This document shows positions 30,389-39,049 of a stretch of 64,000 bases of DNA, one piece after another; the first letter of the stretch is position 1; the number at the start of each line of letters is the position of its first letter. A model generated the notes under the pieces. The model did no database searches. It worked only from the letters and a program-made list of their open reading frames with translations, and was not told where the DNA came from. The position numbers were made by a program, and so were the translations under genes. Origin of the DNA: Zoogloea oleivorans (GTDB lineage: Bacteria > Pseudomonadota > Gammaproteobacteria > Burkholderiales > Rhodocyclaceae); contig JAOAUC010000019.1 of the NCBI GenBank assembly GCA_030157785.1, positions 17,108 through 81,107 of the forward strand, read 5' to 3'.

Positions 30389-31905
30389 TTGAGTTCTCCC
30401 TGGGCGTCATTCCAGGCTTCGAGGGCGGCGCGCGTCTGCTCCACGTCCGAGAACGGATAGCGGACGCCATTGATTTCCTGATAGGGCTCGTGACCCTTGC
30501 CGGCAATGACGATCACGTCGTCGGGGGCGGCACCCATGATGGCCTCGCGAATCGCCTCGGCGCGGTCGGGAATGATGCGGACGCGTTCGCCGGCAGCAGC
30601 CGCGATTTCACGCAGGATCGCTTCCGGGTCTTCGGCGCGGGGGTTGTCACAGGTCAGCACCACCTGGTCGGCCAGCCGGCTGGCGACTTCACCCATCAAG
30701 GGACGCTTGCCCGGATCCCGCTCGCCGCCGCAGCCGAATACACAGGTCATGCGCCCGCCGCGGGCAGTGACAGTGGCACGCACAGCGGTCAGGACCTGTT
30801 CGAGCGCGTCCGGCGAATGAGCGTAATCGACCACCACCAGCGGATCGCCGATGCCACCGAGGGTCTGCATGCGGCCCTGAGGCGGCGTCAGGTCTTCGGC
30901 AACGGTCACGGCATCTTCAAGCGAAAAACCGGACGCCATCAGGGTGCCGATCACCGCCAGCAGGTTGGACACGTTGAACTGGCCCACCAGGTTCGGGTAG
31001 AGATCGGCGGACTCGTTGCCACAGCGGGCCGTAAAGCGGATGCCGGCGGCTGTGGTCGTCAGCTTGTCGGCAACAATCACCCGGTTCGCCGGGGCCGCAT
31101 CGATATTCGTCGGGATGAGGGTGTAGCCGATCACCTCGATCCCGTGACCGGCCAGGCGGCGGGCCTGCTCCATGCCGAAACGGTCATCGAGATTGAGCAC
31201 CACCGAACGCAGCCCAGGCATATCGAACAGGCGAGCCTTGGCCGCGCCGTAGTTTTCCATGGTGCCGTGGTAATCGAGGTGGTCGCGGGTCAGGTTGGTG
31301 TGCACAGCCACGTCGAAACGCAGACCGTTGAGGCGCCCCTGATCGAGACCGATGGACGACACCTCCATGGCCACCGCCTGGGCGCCGGCCTCGCGAAAAT
31401 CGGCCAGCGTGCGATGCACGGTCAGGCTGTCGGGCGTGGTGTTCAGGCTTTCGGAGAGTGCGCCGGGAAAACCGATACCCAGCGTGCCGATCACGCCGCA
31501 CTTGCGGCCAAGGGCGGCGAAGGCGCGGGACAGCCACTGGCTCACCGAGGTCTTGCCATTGGTACCCGTCACGCCCACCAGCCACAGGGCCTCGGAGGGA
31601 CGACCATAGACTTCATGAGCCAGATAGCCGGACAGCTCGGCCAGACCATCGACCGGCAGATTCGCCACCTGCAGGGACGCATCCCAGACGTGCCCGTTAC
31701 GCTCCCACAATACGGCGGCAGCGCCAGCCTGCACGGCATTCAGAATGAAGCGGCGGCCATCCACCCGATGCCCCGGAAAGGCGAGGAAAATATCGCCCGC
31801 GCGCACCTGGCGCGAGTCGGCGCACAGGCGTGACACCTCGATGTCTTCGGCGGCCAGCCAGTCGAGAATCTCGCGAACCTTCTGCGGAGGGGCGCTGGTG
31901 CTCAC
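30385..31905 (-). CDS. murE: UDP-MurNAc-tripeptide synthetase MurE (meso-diaminopimelate type)
   Basis: A 506-residue Mur ligase adding the third stem residue. The ATP site GVTGTNGKTSVSQW is intact. The motif DNPR (LTCDNPRAEDPEAI) is the signature of enzymes that add meso-diaminopimelate instead of lysine, which fits a Gram-negative wall. Starts with GTG overlapping the ftsI stop. Confidence 0.96.
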   Translation of the reverse strand: MSTSAPPQKVREILDWLAAEDIEVSRLCADSRQVRAGDIFLAFPGHRVDGRRFILNAVQAGAAAVLWERNGHVWDASLQVANLPVDGLAELSGYLAHEVYGRPSEALWLVGVTGTNGKTSVSQWLSRAFAALGRKCGVIGTLGIGFPGALSESLNTTPDSLTVHRTLADFREAGAQAVAMEVSSIGLDQGRLNGLRFDVAVHTNLTRDHLDYHGTMENYGAAKARLFDMPGLRSVVLNLDDRFGMEQARRLAGHGIEVIGYTLIPTNIDAAPANRVIVADKLTTTAAGIRFTARCGNESADLYPNLVGQFNVSNLLAVIGTLMASGFSLEDAVTVAEDLTPPQGRMQTLGGIGDPLVVVDYAHSPDALEQVLTAVRATVTARGGRMTCVFGCGGERDPGKRPLMGEVASRLADQVVLTCDNPRAEDPEAILREIAAAAGERVRIIPDRAEAIREAIMGAAPDDVIVIAGKGHEPYQEINGVRYPFSDVEQTRAALEAWNDAQGELK

Positions 31906-33662
31906 ATGGCCTCCCGGACGTAAGGAACCGGGGCTGTGCCCTGGCGTGCCACCTGCAGGGGCTTGAGCGGTGCATCGGCGGCAACCCCGAGGGTACGCAA
32001 CGCACCACCCATCACCTGCGCGAACACCGGCCCGGCCACGTCACCACCGTAATGCTTGCCGTTGGTCGGCTCATCGATCATCACCGCAACAATCAGGCGC
32101 GGATCGGAAATCGGCGCGATGCCGACAAATGACGCCACATACTTGAGGGCGTAACGCCCGCCAACCAGTTTCATTGCGGTACCCGTCTTGCCGCCCACGC
32201 GGTAGCCCGGAATATTGGCCTGCGGCGCGGTTCCGCCAGGCTGCACGACCATCTCGAGCATCTGCCGGACTTCCCGCGCGGTCTGCGGTGAAAACACGCG
32301 GGTGCCGTGCAGTGGCGGTGCGTCCATGCGGGACAGGGACAAGGGCACCAGATCACCGTCTCGGGCGAAGACCTGATAAGCATTGGCCATCTGCATGAGG
32401 CTGACGGAAATGCCGTGGCCGTAAGACATGGTGGCCTGCTCGATCGGACGCCAGCTCTTGGCCGGACGCAGACGGCCGCCTGCCTCGCCGGGGAATCCGA
32501 GCTTGAGCGGGGAACCGAAACCCAGGTCGTCGAACATCTTCCACATCACCTCCGGCGGGAAGCTCAGGGCCATCTTGGCGGCACCGATATTGGAAGACTT
32601 CTGGATGACCTGAGCCACCGACAGGGCGCCATGGGGATGGGCGTCGGAGATGGTGGCAGAGCCGATGGTCATTCGGCCCGGGGCGCAATTGACGATGGTA
32701 TTGGCGGTAAATTTGCCATGATCCAGGGCCATCGCGGCGGTAAAGGGCTTCATCGTCGAGCCCGGCTCATAGGTGTCAGTCAGCGCCCGGTTACGGAGCT
32801 GGTCACCAGTAAGCTTGACCCGGTTGTTCGGATTGAAGGTCGGCGCATTGGCCAGAGCGAGAACCTCACCGGTCTTCGCGTCGAGAACCACCACACCACC
32901 GGCCTTGGCCTTGTGCTCGGTCATCGCCTGCTTCAGCGCTGCATGGGCGAGAAACTGGATCTTGTTGTCGATGGACAGGGCCACTTCACGGCCATCCTGC
33001 GGCGGGCGGATCGACTGCACGTCCTCGACTACGTTGCCACGCCGGTCCTTCACGACCCGGCGGGAACCCGGCTTGCCGGCCAAAGCCGATTCGAAGGCCA
33101 GTTCGATGCCCTCCTGCCCCTTGTCGTCCACGCCAGTAAAGCCCAGCACGTGGGCCATCACGTCACCACCAGGGTAAAAGCGGCGATATTCCTTCTGGTC
33201 GTGAATGCCAGGCAGCTTGAGGGCCGCAATACGGTCCGCCAACTCGGGCGACACCTGACGCTTGAGATAGACGAAATCCTTGTCGGAGCCGAGCTTCTGA
33301 TTGACCTCAGCGACATCCATCTCCAGCAGGCCGGCAAGCTGACGGGTCTGGGTCGGATTGAGGCGGGCATCCTCGGGGATCGCCCACAGCGACTTGACCG
33401 GCGACGAGACAGCCAGCACATCGCCCTGCCGGTCGGTGATCTTGCCACGGGTGGCCGGCACATCCAGCACGCGGGCATAGCGGGATTCGCCCTTGGCCTG
33501 CAGGAACTGATCGTTCACGCCCTGCAGGTAGAACGCCCGGCCGACCAGCGCAAGGGAGCCGCCAAGCAGGCACAGCAGCACGAAGCGCGGCCGCCAGGCC
33601 GGCAACTCCGAACGCAGCAGGGGATTGAGATTGAAGGTGACGCCCTTCTTGGCCTTCTTCAT
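31902..33662 (-). CDS. ftsI: Septal transpeptidase FtsI (PBP3)
   Basis: A 586-residue class B penicillin-binding protein that crosslinks septal peptidoglycan. Short basic cytoplasmic tail, membrane helix at about 27-47, PBP dimerisation region, then catalytic motifs S-T-M-K (near 300), S-S-N (near 360) and K-T-G-T (near 497). The start MKKAKKGVTFNLNP is preferred over a longer open frame; it overlaps the ftsL stop by 4 bp. Confidence 0.96.
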   Translation of the reverse strand: MKKAKKGVTFNLNPLLRSELPAWRPRFVLLCLLGGSLALVGRAFYLQGVNDQFLQAKGESRYARVLDVPATRGKITDRQGDVLAVSSPVKSLWAIPEDARLNPTQTRQLAGLLEMDVAEVNQKLGSDKDFVYLKRQVSPELADRIAALKLPGIHDQKEYRRFYPGGDVMAHVLGFTGVDDKGQEGIELAFESALAGKPGSRRVVKDRRGNVVEDVQSIRPPQDGREVALSIDNKIQFLAHAALKQAMTEHKAKAGGVVVLDAKTGEVLALANAPTFNPNNRVKLTGDQLRNRALTDTYEPGSTMKPFTAAMALDHGKFTANTIVNCAPGRMTIGSATISDAHPHGALSVAQVIQKSSNIGAAKMALSFPPEVMWKMFDDLGFGSPLKLGFPGEAGGRLRPAKSWRPIEQATMSYGHGISVSLMQMANAYQVFARDGDLVPLSLSRMDAPPLHGTRVFSPQTAREVRQMLEMVVQPGGTAPQANIPGYRVGGKTGTAMKLVGGRYALKYVASFVGIAPISDPRLIVAVMIDEPTNGKHYGGDVAGPVFAQVMGGALRTLGVAADAPLKPLQVARQGTAPVPYVREAM

Positions 33663-33925
33663 GGCCGCTCCTCGATGGCGATGATCTGCCCTGACTGAGG
33701 TGGGCGCATCGCGAGTTTCTCGCGAGCGAGTTTTTCGATACGGGCGTGGGCAGCCCAGGTGCTTTGCTCCAGCTGGAGCTGACCCCACTCGACTTCCAGT
33801 TGCAGGGAACGCTGTTGTTCCCGCTCGACGGCAGCATAAAGCTTGCGCGCCTGATGCTGCGAGGCAACGACGCCAAGGCTGCTCACTACCACCAGCAGCA
33901 ACAGGAATCCGGTCAGACGGGCCAT
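33659..33925 (-). CDS. ftsL: Cell division protein FtsL
   Basis: An 88-residue bitopic divisome protein: short N-terminus, membrane helix at about 4-24 and a periplasmic coiled coil (QARKLYAAVEREQQRSLQLEVEWGQLQLEQSTW). It would bind FtsB and FtsQ. It lies between rsmH and ftsI, its conserved place, with a 4-bp overlap into ftsI. Confidence 0.92.
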   Translation of the reverse strand: MARLTGFLLLLVVVSSLGVVASQHQARKLYAAVEREQQRSLQLEVEWGQLQLEQSTWAAHARIEKLAREKLAMRPPQSGQIIAIEERP

Positions 33926-33929
33926 GGCC

Positions 33930-34862
33930 TCAGTCCTCTTCCTGCTTTTCGGCGATCCGCATTACCGCGCTGCGCGACCGCGGATTGGCTGACACCTCTG
34001 CATCGGACGGGCGCACGGGTTTACCGATCAGCGCCAGCTTCGGCCTCGGCATGTCGGCCGCACGCACCGGCAAACGGGCTGGCAACTGCGGCGGCCGCGA
34101 CTCGTCACGCATGAAGCGTTTGACGATGCGGTCTTCGAGCGAATGAAAGCTGATCACGACGAGGCGGCCTCCCGGCGCCAGTGCTGCCACAACCTGGGGC
34201 AGGACTAGCGACAGTTCTTCAAGCTCTTGATTGACGCAAATCCGTAGAGCCTGGAAGGTGCGCGTCGCAGGGTGCTGGCCCGGCTCGCGCTTCCAGACCG
34301 TCTCTTCCACGATCGCGGCAAGCTGTCCAGTGGTCGCAACAGCCCCCCCTGTCCGAGCAGCAATAACCGCCTTTGCAATCTCATAAGCAAACCGTTCTTC
34401 ACCGTATTCCCTCAGCACGCGCGTTATGTCGGCGACCGGCGCTTCTGCCAGCCACTCTGCCGCGGTAATCCCGCGGGTCGTATCCATTCGCATATCCAGC
34501 GGCGCATCGAACCGAAAGCTCATGCCCCGCTCTGCTTCATCCAGTTGGGGAGACGAAACCCCCAGATCCAGCAGGACGCCGTCCACCTGCGTTACACCCC
34601 GCTCTGCCAACGCCTCGGCAAAGTCCGAGAACGGCGCATGCACCAGTTCAAACCGAGGGTCACCAATAGCCTGACCGGCAGCCACTGCCACCGGATCCCG
34701 ATCAAAAGCGATCAAGCGCCCCTGCGGCCCCAGCTGTGCCAGCACCAGGCGGCTGTGACCACCACGCCCGAAGGTGCCGTCCACATAGATACCGTCCGGC
34801 TTGATGGCCAGACCTTCCACCGCTTCTTGCAGCAGAACCGTGATGTGCGGCGTCGCGCTCAC
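33930..34862 (-). CDS. rsmH: 16S rRNA (cytosine-1402-N4)-methyltransferase RsmH
   Basis: A 310-residue AdoMet methyltransferase (old name MraW) modifying the ribosomal P site. The AdoMet-binding motif [19 protein letters not shown] is near residues 27-45, and [12 protein letters not shown] is a conserved C-terminal motif. GTG start overlapping the mraZ stop by 4 bp. Confidence 0.96.
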   Translation of the reverse strand: MSATPHITVLLQEAVEGLAIKPDGIYVDGTFGRGGHSRLVLAQLGPQGRLIAFDRDPVAVAAGQAIGDPRFELVHAPFSDFAEALAERGVTQVDGVLLDLGVSSPQLDEAERGMSFRFDAPLDMRMDTTRGITAAEWLAEAPVADITRVLREYGEERFAYEIAKAVIAARTGGAVATTGQLAAIVEETVWKREPGQHPATRTFQALRICVNQELEELSLVLPQVVAALAPGGRLVVISFHSLEDRIVKRFMRDESRPPQLPARLPVRAADMPRPKLALIGKPVRPSDAEVSANPRSRSAVMRIAEKQEED

Positions 34863-35305
34863 AGCGGCAGGTTTTCCCAGCCGGCGGGCATGAGTTGGTC
34901 GCCGAGGGCGAAGATCGCCTCCTGCTGCTTCTGCCAGCCGGCGTCCGACCAGAGTTCGAAGTGATCACCCTGTCCCACCAAATGCACCTGCTTTTCAAGT
35001 TGGGCGAAGTTGCGCAGCTCGGGCGCGATCAGCACGCGGCCGGCCGAATCCACCTCTTCATCGCGGGCAAAACCCACCAGAAGACGTTTCAGCAATGCGG
35101 AATGCTGCTCAAGACTCGATCCGGCAAGCACTTTGCTGCGAATCGGTTCCCAGGCGGGAGCGGGATAAATCAGAAGACAGCGGTGGGGATGAGCCGTGAG
35201 GATCAACTGGTTCTCGGCGAGTTTTGTCAGCGCGTCCCGATGCCGCGCCGGTATCGCCAGGCGACCCTTCGCATCGAGAGTGAGCGCTGCTGCGCCTTGA
35301 AACAT
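34859..35305 (-). CDS. mraZ: MraZ, transcriptional regulator of the dcw cluster
   Basis: A 148-residue protein with two AbrB-like SpoVT domains ([19 protein letters not shown] and the later [20 protein letters not shown]). It starts at ATG with GGGGGA upstream; the longer open frame is not supported. In E. coli MraZ represses its own operon by binding TGGGN direct repeats, and four such decamers lie directly upstream here. Confidence 0.95.
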   Translation of the reverse strand: MFQGAAALTLDAKGRLAIPARHRDALTKLAENQLILTAHPHRCLLIYPAPAWEPIRSKVLAGSSLEQHSALLKRLLVGFARDEEVDSAGRVLIAPELRNFAQLEKQVHLVGQGDHFELWSDAGWQKQQEAIFALGDQLMPAGWENLPL

Positions 35306-35340
35306 GATTCCCCCACTTCTGCACTTGGACAAACGGGAAA

Positions 35341-35404
35341 AACTCACTTTCTCCCACTTTCATCCACTCCATCCCACTTTAGAGCAAAAGAAATACACGG
35401 TCAA
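35341..35404 (-). promoter_or_regulatory. mraZ promoter with four decameric MraZ boxes
   Basis: Reverse strand: -35 TTGACC (35399-35404), 17-bp spacer, -10 TAAAGT (35376-35381). Directly overlapping and following it are four blocks in exact 10-bp phase (35341-35380): AAAGTGGGAT, GGAGTGGATG, AAAGTGGGAG, AAAGTGAGTT. The spacing and TGGG core match MraZ operators, so repressor binding would cover the -10 and start site. A further in-phase GTGGGGG lies at the ribosome-binding site. Confidence 0.85.
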
Positions 35405-35654
35405 GCTGACCGGAACGTAAATCTCTTTTGGACACAAGTACTTAGAGCAAGGAGGGGGTATTCCGGGAAATCCGCTTATAAATCAATGCTGATAGAAAGC
35501 ATTGCCAAAGTGCTGGATTAATTGCGGGAGCCTCGCCAGCAGCGAGGGGCAAACATCAGCCTTCAAGGCAGGAGGATGTTAAATCGCGTGTCTCCTGCCG
35601 ACAGGCAACTGGAACGGGCCGATCGGTGGAGACGAGTGGAGGAAAACGGGAAGG

Positions 35655-36038
35655 GAAGTTCGCCGATAAGCCGGGTTCTGTCGAGCGAACCGATCCGGAG
35701 ATCGGCCCGCCGGGCAATCATTCCTCTGGTCGACGCGTTGCCACGTCGCTCTAGCAGCCTACCCGGGGACTCCGCGAGCAGCGTCAACGTCCCCCTATTT
35801 GGCCTTGCCCCGGATGGGGTTTGCCGTGCCGTCCGTGTCACCACGTCCGCGGTGGGCTCTTACCCCGCCGTTTCACCCTTGCCTGATCTCCGAAGAGCCA
35901 TCGGCGGTTTGCTTTCTGTTGCACTTTCCGTCGCTTTGACCCGAAGGCTATGGCGCCCGGCCGTTAGCCGGCATCCTGCTCTATGGGGCCCGGACTTTCC
36001 TCGATGTGCGAACACACCGCGATTGCCTAGCGAACTTC
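35655..36038 (-). ncRNA. rnpB: RNase P RNA (class A)
   Basis: About 384 nt. The conserved core is visible on the reverse strand: 5' GAAGTTCGCTAGGCAATCGC, then GAGGAAAGTCCGGGC (P4/CR-I), the AGGGTGAAACGG-type region and the 3' ACAGAACCCGGCTTATCGG. The first nine and last nine bases (GAAGTTCGC / GCGAACTTC) pair perfectly as helix P1, fixing both ends within a few bases. It is the catalytic RNA for tRNA 5' maturation. Open frames predicted across it are spurious. Confidence 0.95.
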
Positions 36039-36047
36039 CCGGCGCGC

Positions 36048-36053
36048 AGTATA
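36048..36053 (-). promoter_or_regulatory. -10 element of the rnpB promoter
   Basis: TATACT on the reverse strand, 9 bp before the first paired base of the RNA, as expected for a start near 36040. The -35 region is GC-rich and matches consensus poorly. Confidence 0.6.
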
Positions 36054-36080
36054 GCCGCTATGACCGCGACGCGCCGGGAA

Positions 36081-36509
36081 TCACTCCGACTCCCGCAAAT
36101 CGGCAGCCTTGGCGATGACTTCCTCGATAACGCAATCCAGGCGCGAATAGAAACCGGGACTCTTCGAGTTACCCCACGCCGTGATCGAATCCCCCACCGC
36201 AACACCCACATCCAGCTTGCCGCAGCCCTCGTTGCCGGCCAGCCCCGGCAAGCGTCCAGCCACCTTGCGACCGAGATGCCCACCGTTGGCAAAGACCACC
36301 ACCACGTCATCCGTCTGCCTATCCACGCCGAGGCTGCGGATACCGATAGCCCGCAACGCGGGGCCATGACGCACCTCCACCTGCTCGGCGATGGCCGGAT
36401 CGGTCATCGCCCGACGATCAGGCATCCCGCCCTGCTGGAAATAAAGAACGACACCCACGGCAAGGAGCGTCAGGACACAGAGAGCAATGACAAGCTTGCG
36501 GACATCCAT
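36081..36509 (-). CDS. Membrane-anchored hypothetical protein
   Basis: 142 residues from ATG (MDVRKLVIALCVL); a TTG three codons earlier is less likely. Residues 6-26 form a signal anchor, followed by a soluble, presumably periplasmic domain with HGPALRAIGIRSLGVDRQTDDVVVVFANGGHLGRKVAG and two cysteines (GNEGCGKLD, SRLDCVIEE) that could form a disulfide. I do not recognise a family. It stands alone, divergent from a small exported-protein operon. Confidence 0.7.
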   Translation of the reverse strand: MDVRKLVIALCVLTLLAVGVVLYFQQGGMPDRRAMTDPAIAEQVEVRHGPALRAIGIRSLGVDRQTDDVVVVFANGGHLGRKVAGRLPGLAGNEGCGKLDVGVAVGDSITAWGNSKSPGFYSRLDCVIEEVIAKAADLRESE

Positions 36510-36587
36510 GGCGAACAACGGAAGTTAATTCGCCATTTTCGCGCTTCTCGGCTCCATTTCAGCAAAATAAAACACCCGCCACCAAAG

Positions 36588-36633
36588 CGTAAGCAAATAT
36601 TGCCAACAACCCATCTTGTCGTATTTGCTTACG
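36588..36633. repeat. 12-bp perfect inverted repeat in a divergent promoter region
   Basis: CGTAAGCAAATA at 36588-36599 and its exact complement at 36622-36633, separated by 22 bp. It lies between two divergently transcribed genes, so it is placed to act as an operator for either; it has no terminator-like T-run. Confidence 0.7.
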
Positions 36634-36710
36634 TGTGTAGCCGCAGCCAACACATATTGGCGCCATTGGGGTGCTGCAATGAAGAAACCAAAGACAGGAG
36701 TCCTGCCGCG

Positions 36711-37283
36711 ATGAAAACCCGACTCGTCAGCCATGCCCTGCTCGCCGTCCTTGCCGCGGCCAGCGCCCTTGCCACCCAGCCCGCACAGGCCGACGGCCCC
36801 CGAGGCCGCGGGGGTCCGGGAGGCCATTGGGGGCCGCGCATGCACAACCCTGGCCCGAGCTACTCACATCATGGCTATCACGATGGTCGATGGGGCCTGT
36901 GGTGGCTGGCCGGCGCGACCTGGATGTTCTACCCGCAGGCGGTTTATCCCTACCCGCCGGTAGTGGTTCAACCGGCCCCGGTCGAACCGGTCATCATCCA
37001 GCCCGCGCCGCAGGCCCCCGTCCAGAACTGGTACTACTGTGACAGTGCGAAGGCCTACTACCCCTATGTGCAGACCTGCACAGAAGGCTGGCGCGCGGTC
37101 CCGGCCTCGCCCCCCGCCAGCGGCCAGAACCCCGCCCCGGCCACCCCACAGAACAACTGGTACTACTGCGACAGCGCCAAGGCCTATTACCCCTACGTCC
37201 AAAGTTGCGCGGAAGGCTGGCGTGCAACACCCGCCAACCCGCCCGGCGGCACACCGAACGCTGAGGGAGGACGACAGCCATGA
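36711..37283 (+). CDS. Exported protein with two tandem WYYC repeats
   Basis: A 190-residue protein with a signal peptide (MKTRLVSHALLAVLAAASALATQPAQA) and a Gly/His-rich segment, then a tryptophan-rich short helix and Pro-rich linker. Two near-identical units of about 30 residues follow (NWYYCDSAKAYYPYVQ-C-EGW), each with two cysteines. Such Trp-Tyr-Cys modules occur in proteobacterial envelope proteins of unknown role. GGAG lies 9 nt upstream of the ATG. The stop overlaps the ATG of the next lipoprotein gene. Confidence 0.8.
   Translation: MKTRLVSHALLAVLAAASALATQPAQADGPRGRGGPGGHWGPRMHNPGPSYSHHGYHDGRWGLWWLAGATWMFYPQAVYPYPPVVVQPAPVEPVIIQPAPQAPVQNWYYCDSAKAYYPYVQTCTEGWRAVPASPPASGQNPAPATPQNNWYYCDSAKAYYPYVQSCAEGWRATPANPPGGTPNAEGGRQP
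37026..37240 (+). repeat. Tandem intragenic repeat, two copies 129 bp apart
   Basis: The two WYYC-coding units (starting at 37026 and 37155) are highly similar at DNA level and sit exactly 43 codons apart, so copy number could change by recombination without losing frame. Confidence 0.8.
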
Positions 37284-37774
37284 AAACCCGCTACCTGTTG
37301 ATTCCCCTTGCCTTGCTGGCCGGCTGCGCCAGCCTGCCCAGCGGCCCGCGAGTGGCCGTCATGCCGGCGCCTGGAAAGCCATTCGAAGTCTTCGTGGCCG
37401 AAGATCACCAGTGCCGCAGCTTTGCTGAACAATCCATCGGTATGGCCCCGCAAGACCTGGCCACCCGGAACGTCGTCGGCAACGCCGCCGTCGGCACCGC
37501 AATTGGCGCGGCAGTCGGCGCGCTGGGCGGAGGACATAACGGCGCCGCGACCGGCGCAGCCGTCGGCATGGTTGCCGGCACCGCCAGCGGTGCGTCCCAG
37601 GCCGGCTATGCGGGCGCCGAAGCCCAGCGCCGCTACGACATTGCCTACCAGCAATGCATGTACGCCAAGGGCAACCAGCTTCCCAGCTACCCTTACGGTT
37701 ATCGCCAGCCGGCCCCGGCCACCAGCGCGCCCTACTACGCTCCACCGCCCCCGCCGCCACCTCCCCCGCGCTAG
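37280..37774 (+). CDS. Outer-membrane-type lipoprotein with glycine-zipper domain
   Basis: A 164-residue lipoprotein: signal peptide with lipobox LLAGC (Cys16), a middle region with a cysteine (DHQCRSFAEQSIGM), a glycine-zipper helix pair (GNAAVGTAIGAAVGALGGG...GAATGAAVGMVAG) and a Pro-rich tail ending in nine prolines. Glycine zippers insert into or against membranes, as in SlyB/YMGG proteins. ATG overlaps the preceding stop by 4 bp, so the two envelope proteins are probably made together. Confidence 0.82.
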   Translation: MKTRYLLIPLALLAGCASLPSGPRVAVMPAPGKPFEVFVAEDHQCRSFAEQSIGMAPQDLATRNVVGNAAVGTAIGAAVGALGGGHNGAATGAAVGMVAGTASGASQAGYAGAEAQRRYDIAYQQCMYAKGNQLPSYPYGYRQPAPATSAPYYAPPPPPPPPPR

Positions 37775-37843
37775 GCCTTCAGACCCGTCGCGAGTGACTT
37801 CCCCTGCGCCCTCCGGCACAATCCGGGCGCAGGAGACCAGCGT

Positions 37844-39007
37844 ATGAAATTCGATGTACTCGTCGTAGGTGCCGGCCTTGCCGGCGCAGCCCTCGCAGCA
37901 GCCCTGCGCAGCAGCAGTCTCAAGGTGGGCATTATCGAAGCCCGCCCCCCGTCGCGCCCTGCCGGATGGGATCCGCGCATCTACGCCATCAGTCCCACCA
38001 ACGTGGATTTCCTGGCCGACATCGGCATCTGGCAGCACCTCGACGCCAGCCGCATGGCCCCTGTCTACGACATGGAAATCCATGGTGACGCCGGCGGCAA
38101 ACTGGATTTCTCAGCCTACGATTGCGGCCTGCGAGAACTCGCCTGGATCGTCGAATCGAGCCTGATGCAGCAGGAGCTGTGGGAAACGGTCAAACGCCAG
38201 CACAACATCACGCTGCTCTGCCCCGCCGAACCCACCGCCCTCGTCATCGACGACAGCGCCGCGCGCCTCACCCTCGCCGATGGCCGACGCATCGAAGCCC
38301 GCCTGATCGTCGCCGCCGATGGTCGCGACTCATGGGTCCGCCAGGCGGCCGGCATCGGTGCACGCAACACACCCTACAACGAGAAAGGCGTCGTCGCCAA
38401 CTTCCGCTGCGAAAAGCCCCATCGCAACACCGCCTTCCAGTGGTTCCGCAAGGACGGCGTGCTGGCCTATCTGCCGCTGCCGGACGGCCTCATGTCGATG
38501 GTCTGGTCGGCACCGGACGAACTTGCCGACGAACTGCTCGCCCTGCCCCCTGCCGCCCTGTGCGCCAAGGTCGCCGAAGCCGGCGACTTCCGCCTCGGCG
38601 CGCTTGAGTTGGTCACCCCGGCAGCGGCCTTCCCGCTGCGCCTGATGCGCGTCGAAAGCGTGGTTCAGCCGCGCCTGGCCCTGATCGGCGACGCAGCACA
38701 CGCCATTCATCCGCTGTCCGGCCACGGCATCAACCTGGGCTACCAGGACGCCCGCGTGCTGGCCGCCCAACTGGCCACACTACCCGCCTGGCGCGACCCG
38801 GGCGAGTTGTCCATCCTGCGTGCCTACGCCCGTGCCCGGGCCGAGGAAACCGCGCTCCTGCAATACACAACCCACGGCCTCAACCGGCTTTTCAAGCCCG
38901 CCGACCCGCTGCTGTCCGGCCTGCGCAATTTAGGACTGAACCTCACCAACCGCGTGCCGGTCCTACGCAATGCGCTGGTCCGCTATGCCATTGCGGGCCG
39001 CTTCTGA
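37844..39007 (+). CDS. UbiH/UbiF-family FAD-dependent hydroxylase
   Basis: A 387-residue flavoprotein monooxygenase, probably for a ring hydroxylation in ubiquinone synthesis. FAD dinucleotide motif VVGAGLAGAALAAAL at the N-terminus, the DG motif (VAADGRDSWVR) and the GD motif GDAAHAIHPLSGHGINLGY are all present. The family includes UbiH, UbiF, UbiI and UbiL/M, which differ in ring position; sequence alone does not separate them here. Located immediately before dsbC. Confidence 0.85.
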   Translation: MKFDVLVVGAGLAGAALAAALRSSSLKVGIIEARPPSRPAGWDPRIYAISPTNVDFLADIGIWQHLDASRMAPVYDMEIHGDAGGKLDFSAYDCGLRELAWIVESSLMQQELWETVKRQHNITLLCPAEPTALVIDDSAARLTLADGRRIEARLIVAADGRDSWVRQAAGIGARNTPYNEKGVVANFRCEKPHRNTAFQWFRKDGVLAYLPLPDGLMSMVWSAPDELADELLALPPAALCAKVAEAGDFRLGALELVTPAAAFPLRLMRVESVVQPRLALIGDAAHAIHPLSGHGINLGYQDARVLAAQLATLPAWRDPGELSILRAYARARAEETALLQYTTHGLNRLFKPADPLLSGLRNLGLNLTNRVPVLRNALVRYAIAGRF

Positions 39008-39049
39008 ACCCTCTCGCTTTTGAATCACCCTGCCCCCTGGAGATACTGG

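Noticed and set aside
26390..30460. A 1356-codon + strand open frame across ftsW-murD-mraY-murF
   Set aside because: Antisense shadow of four well-recognised genes; composition is rich in His/Gln/Arg with no domain pattern.
35531..35599. Hairpins downstream of rnpB as its terminator
   Set aside because: Two short stems (CCTCGC/GCGAGG and GGCAGGAG/CTCCTGCC) exist, but neither is followed by a T-run on the reverse strand.
35522..36118. + strand open frame of 198 codons
   Set aside because: Covers RNase P RNA on the opposite strand, which explains the lack of stops.
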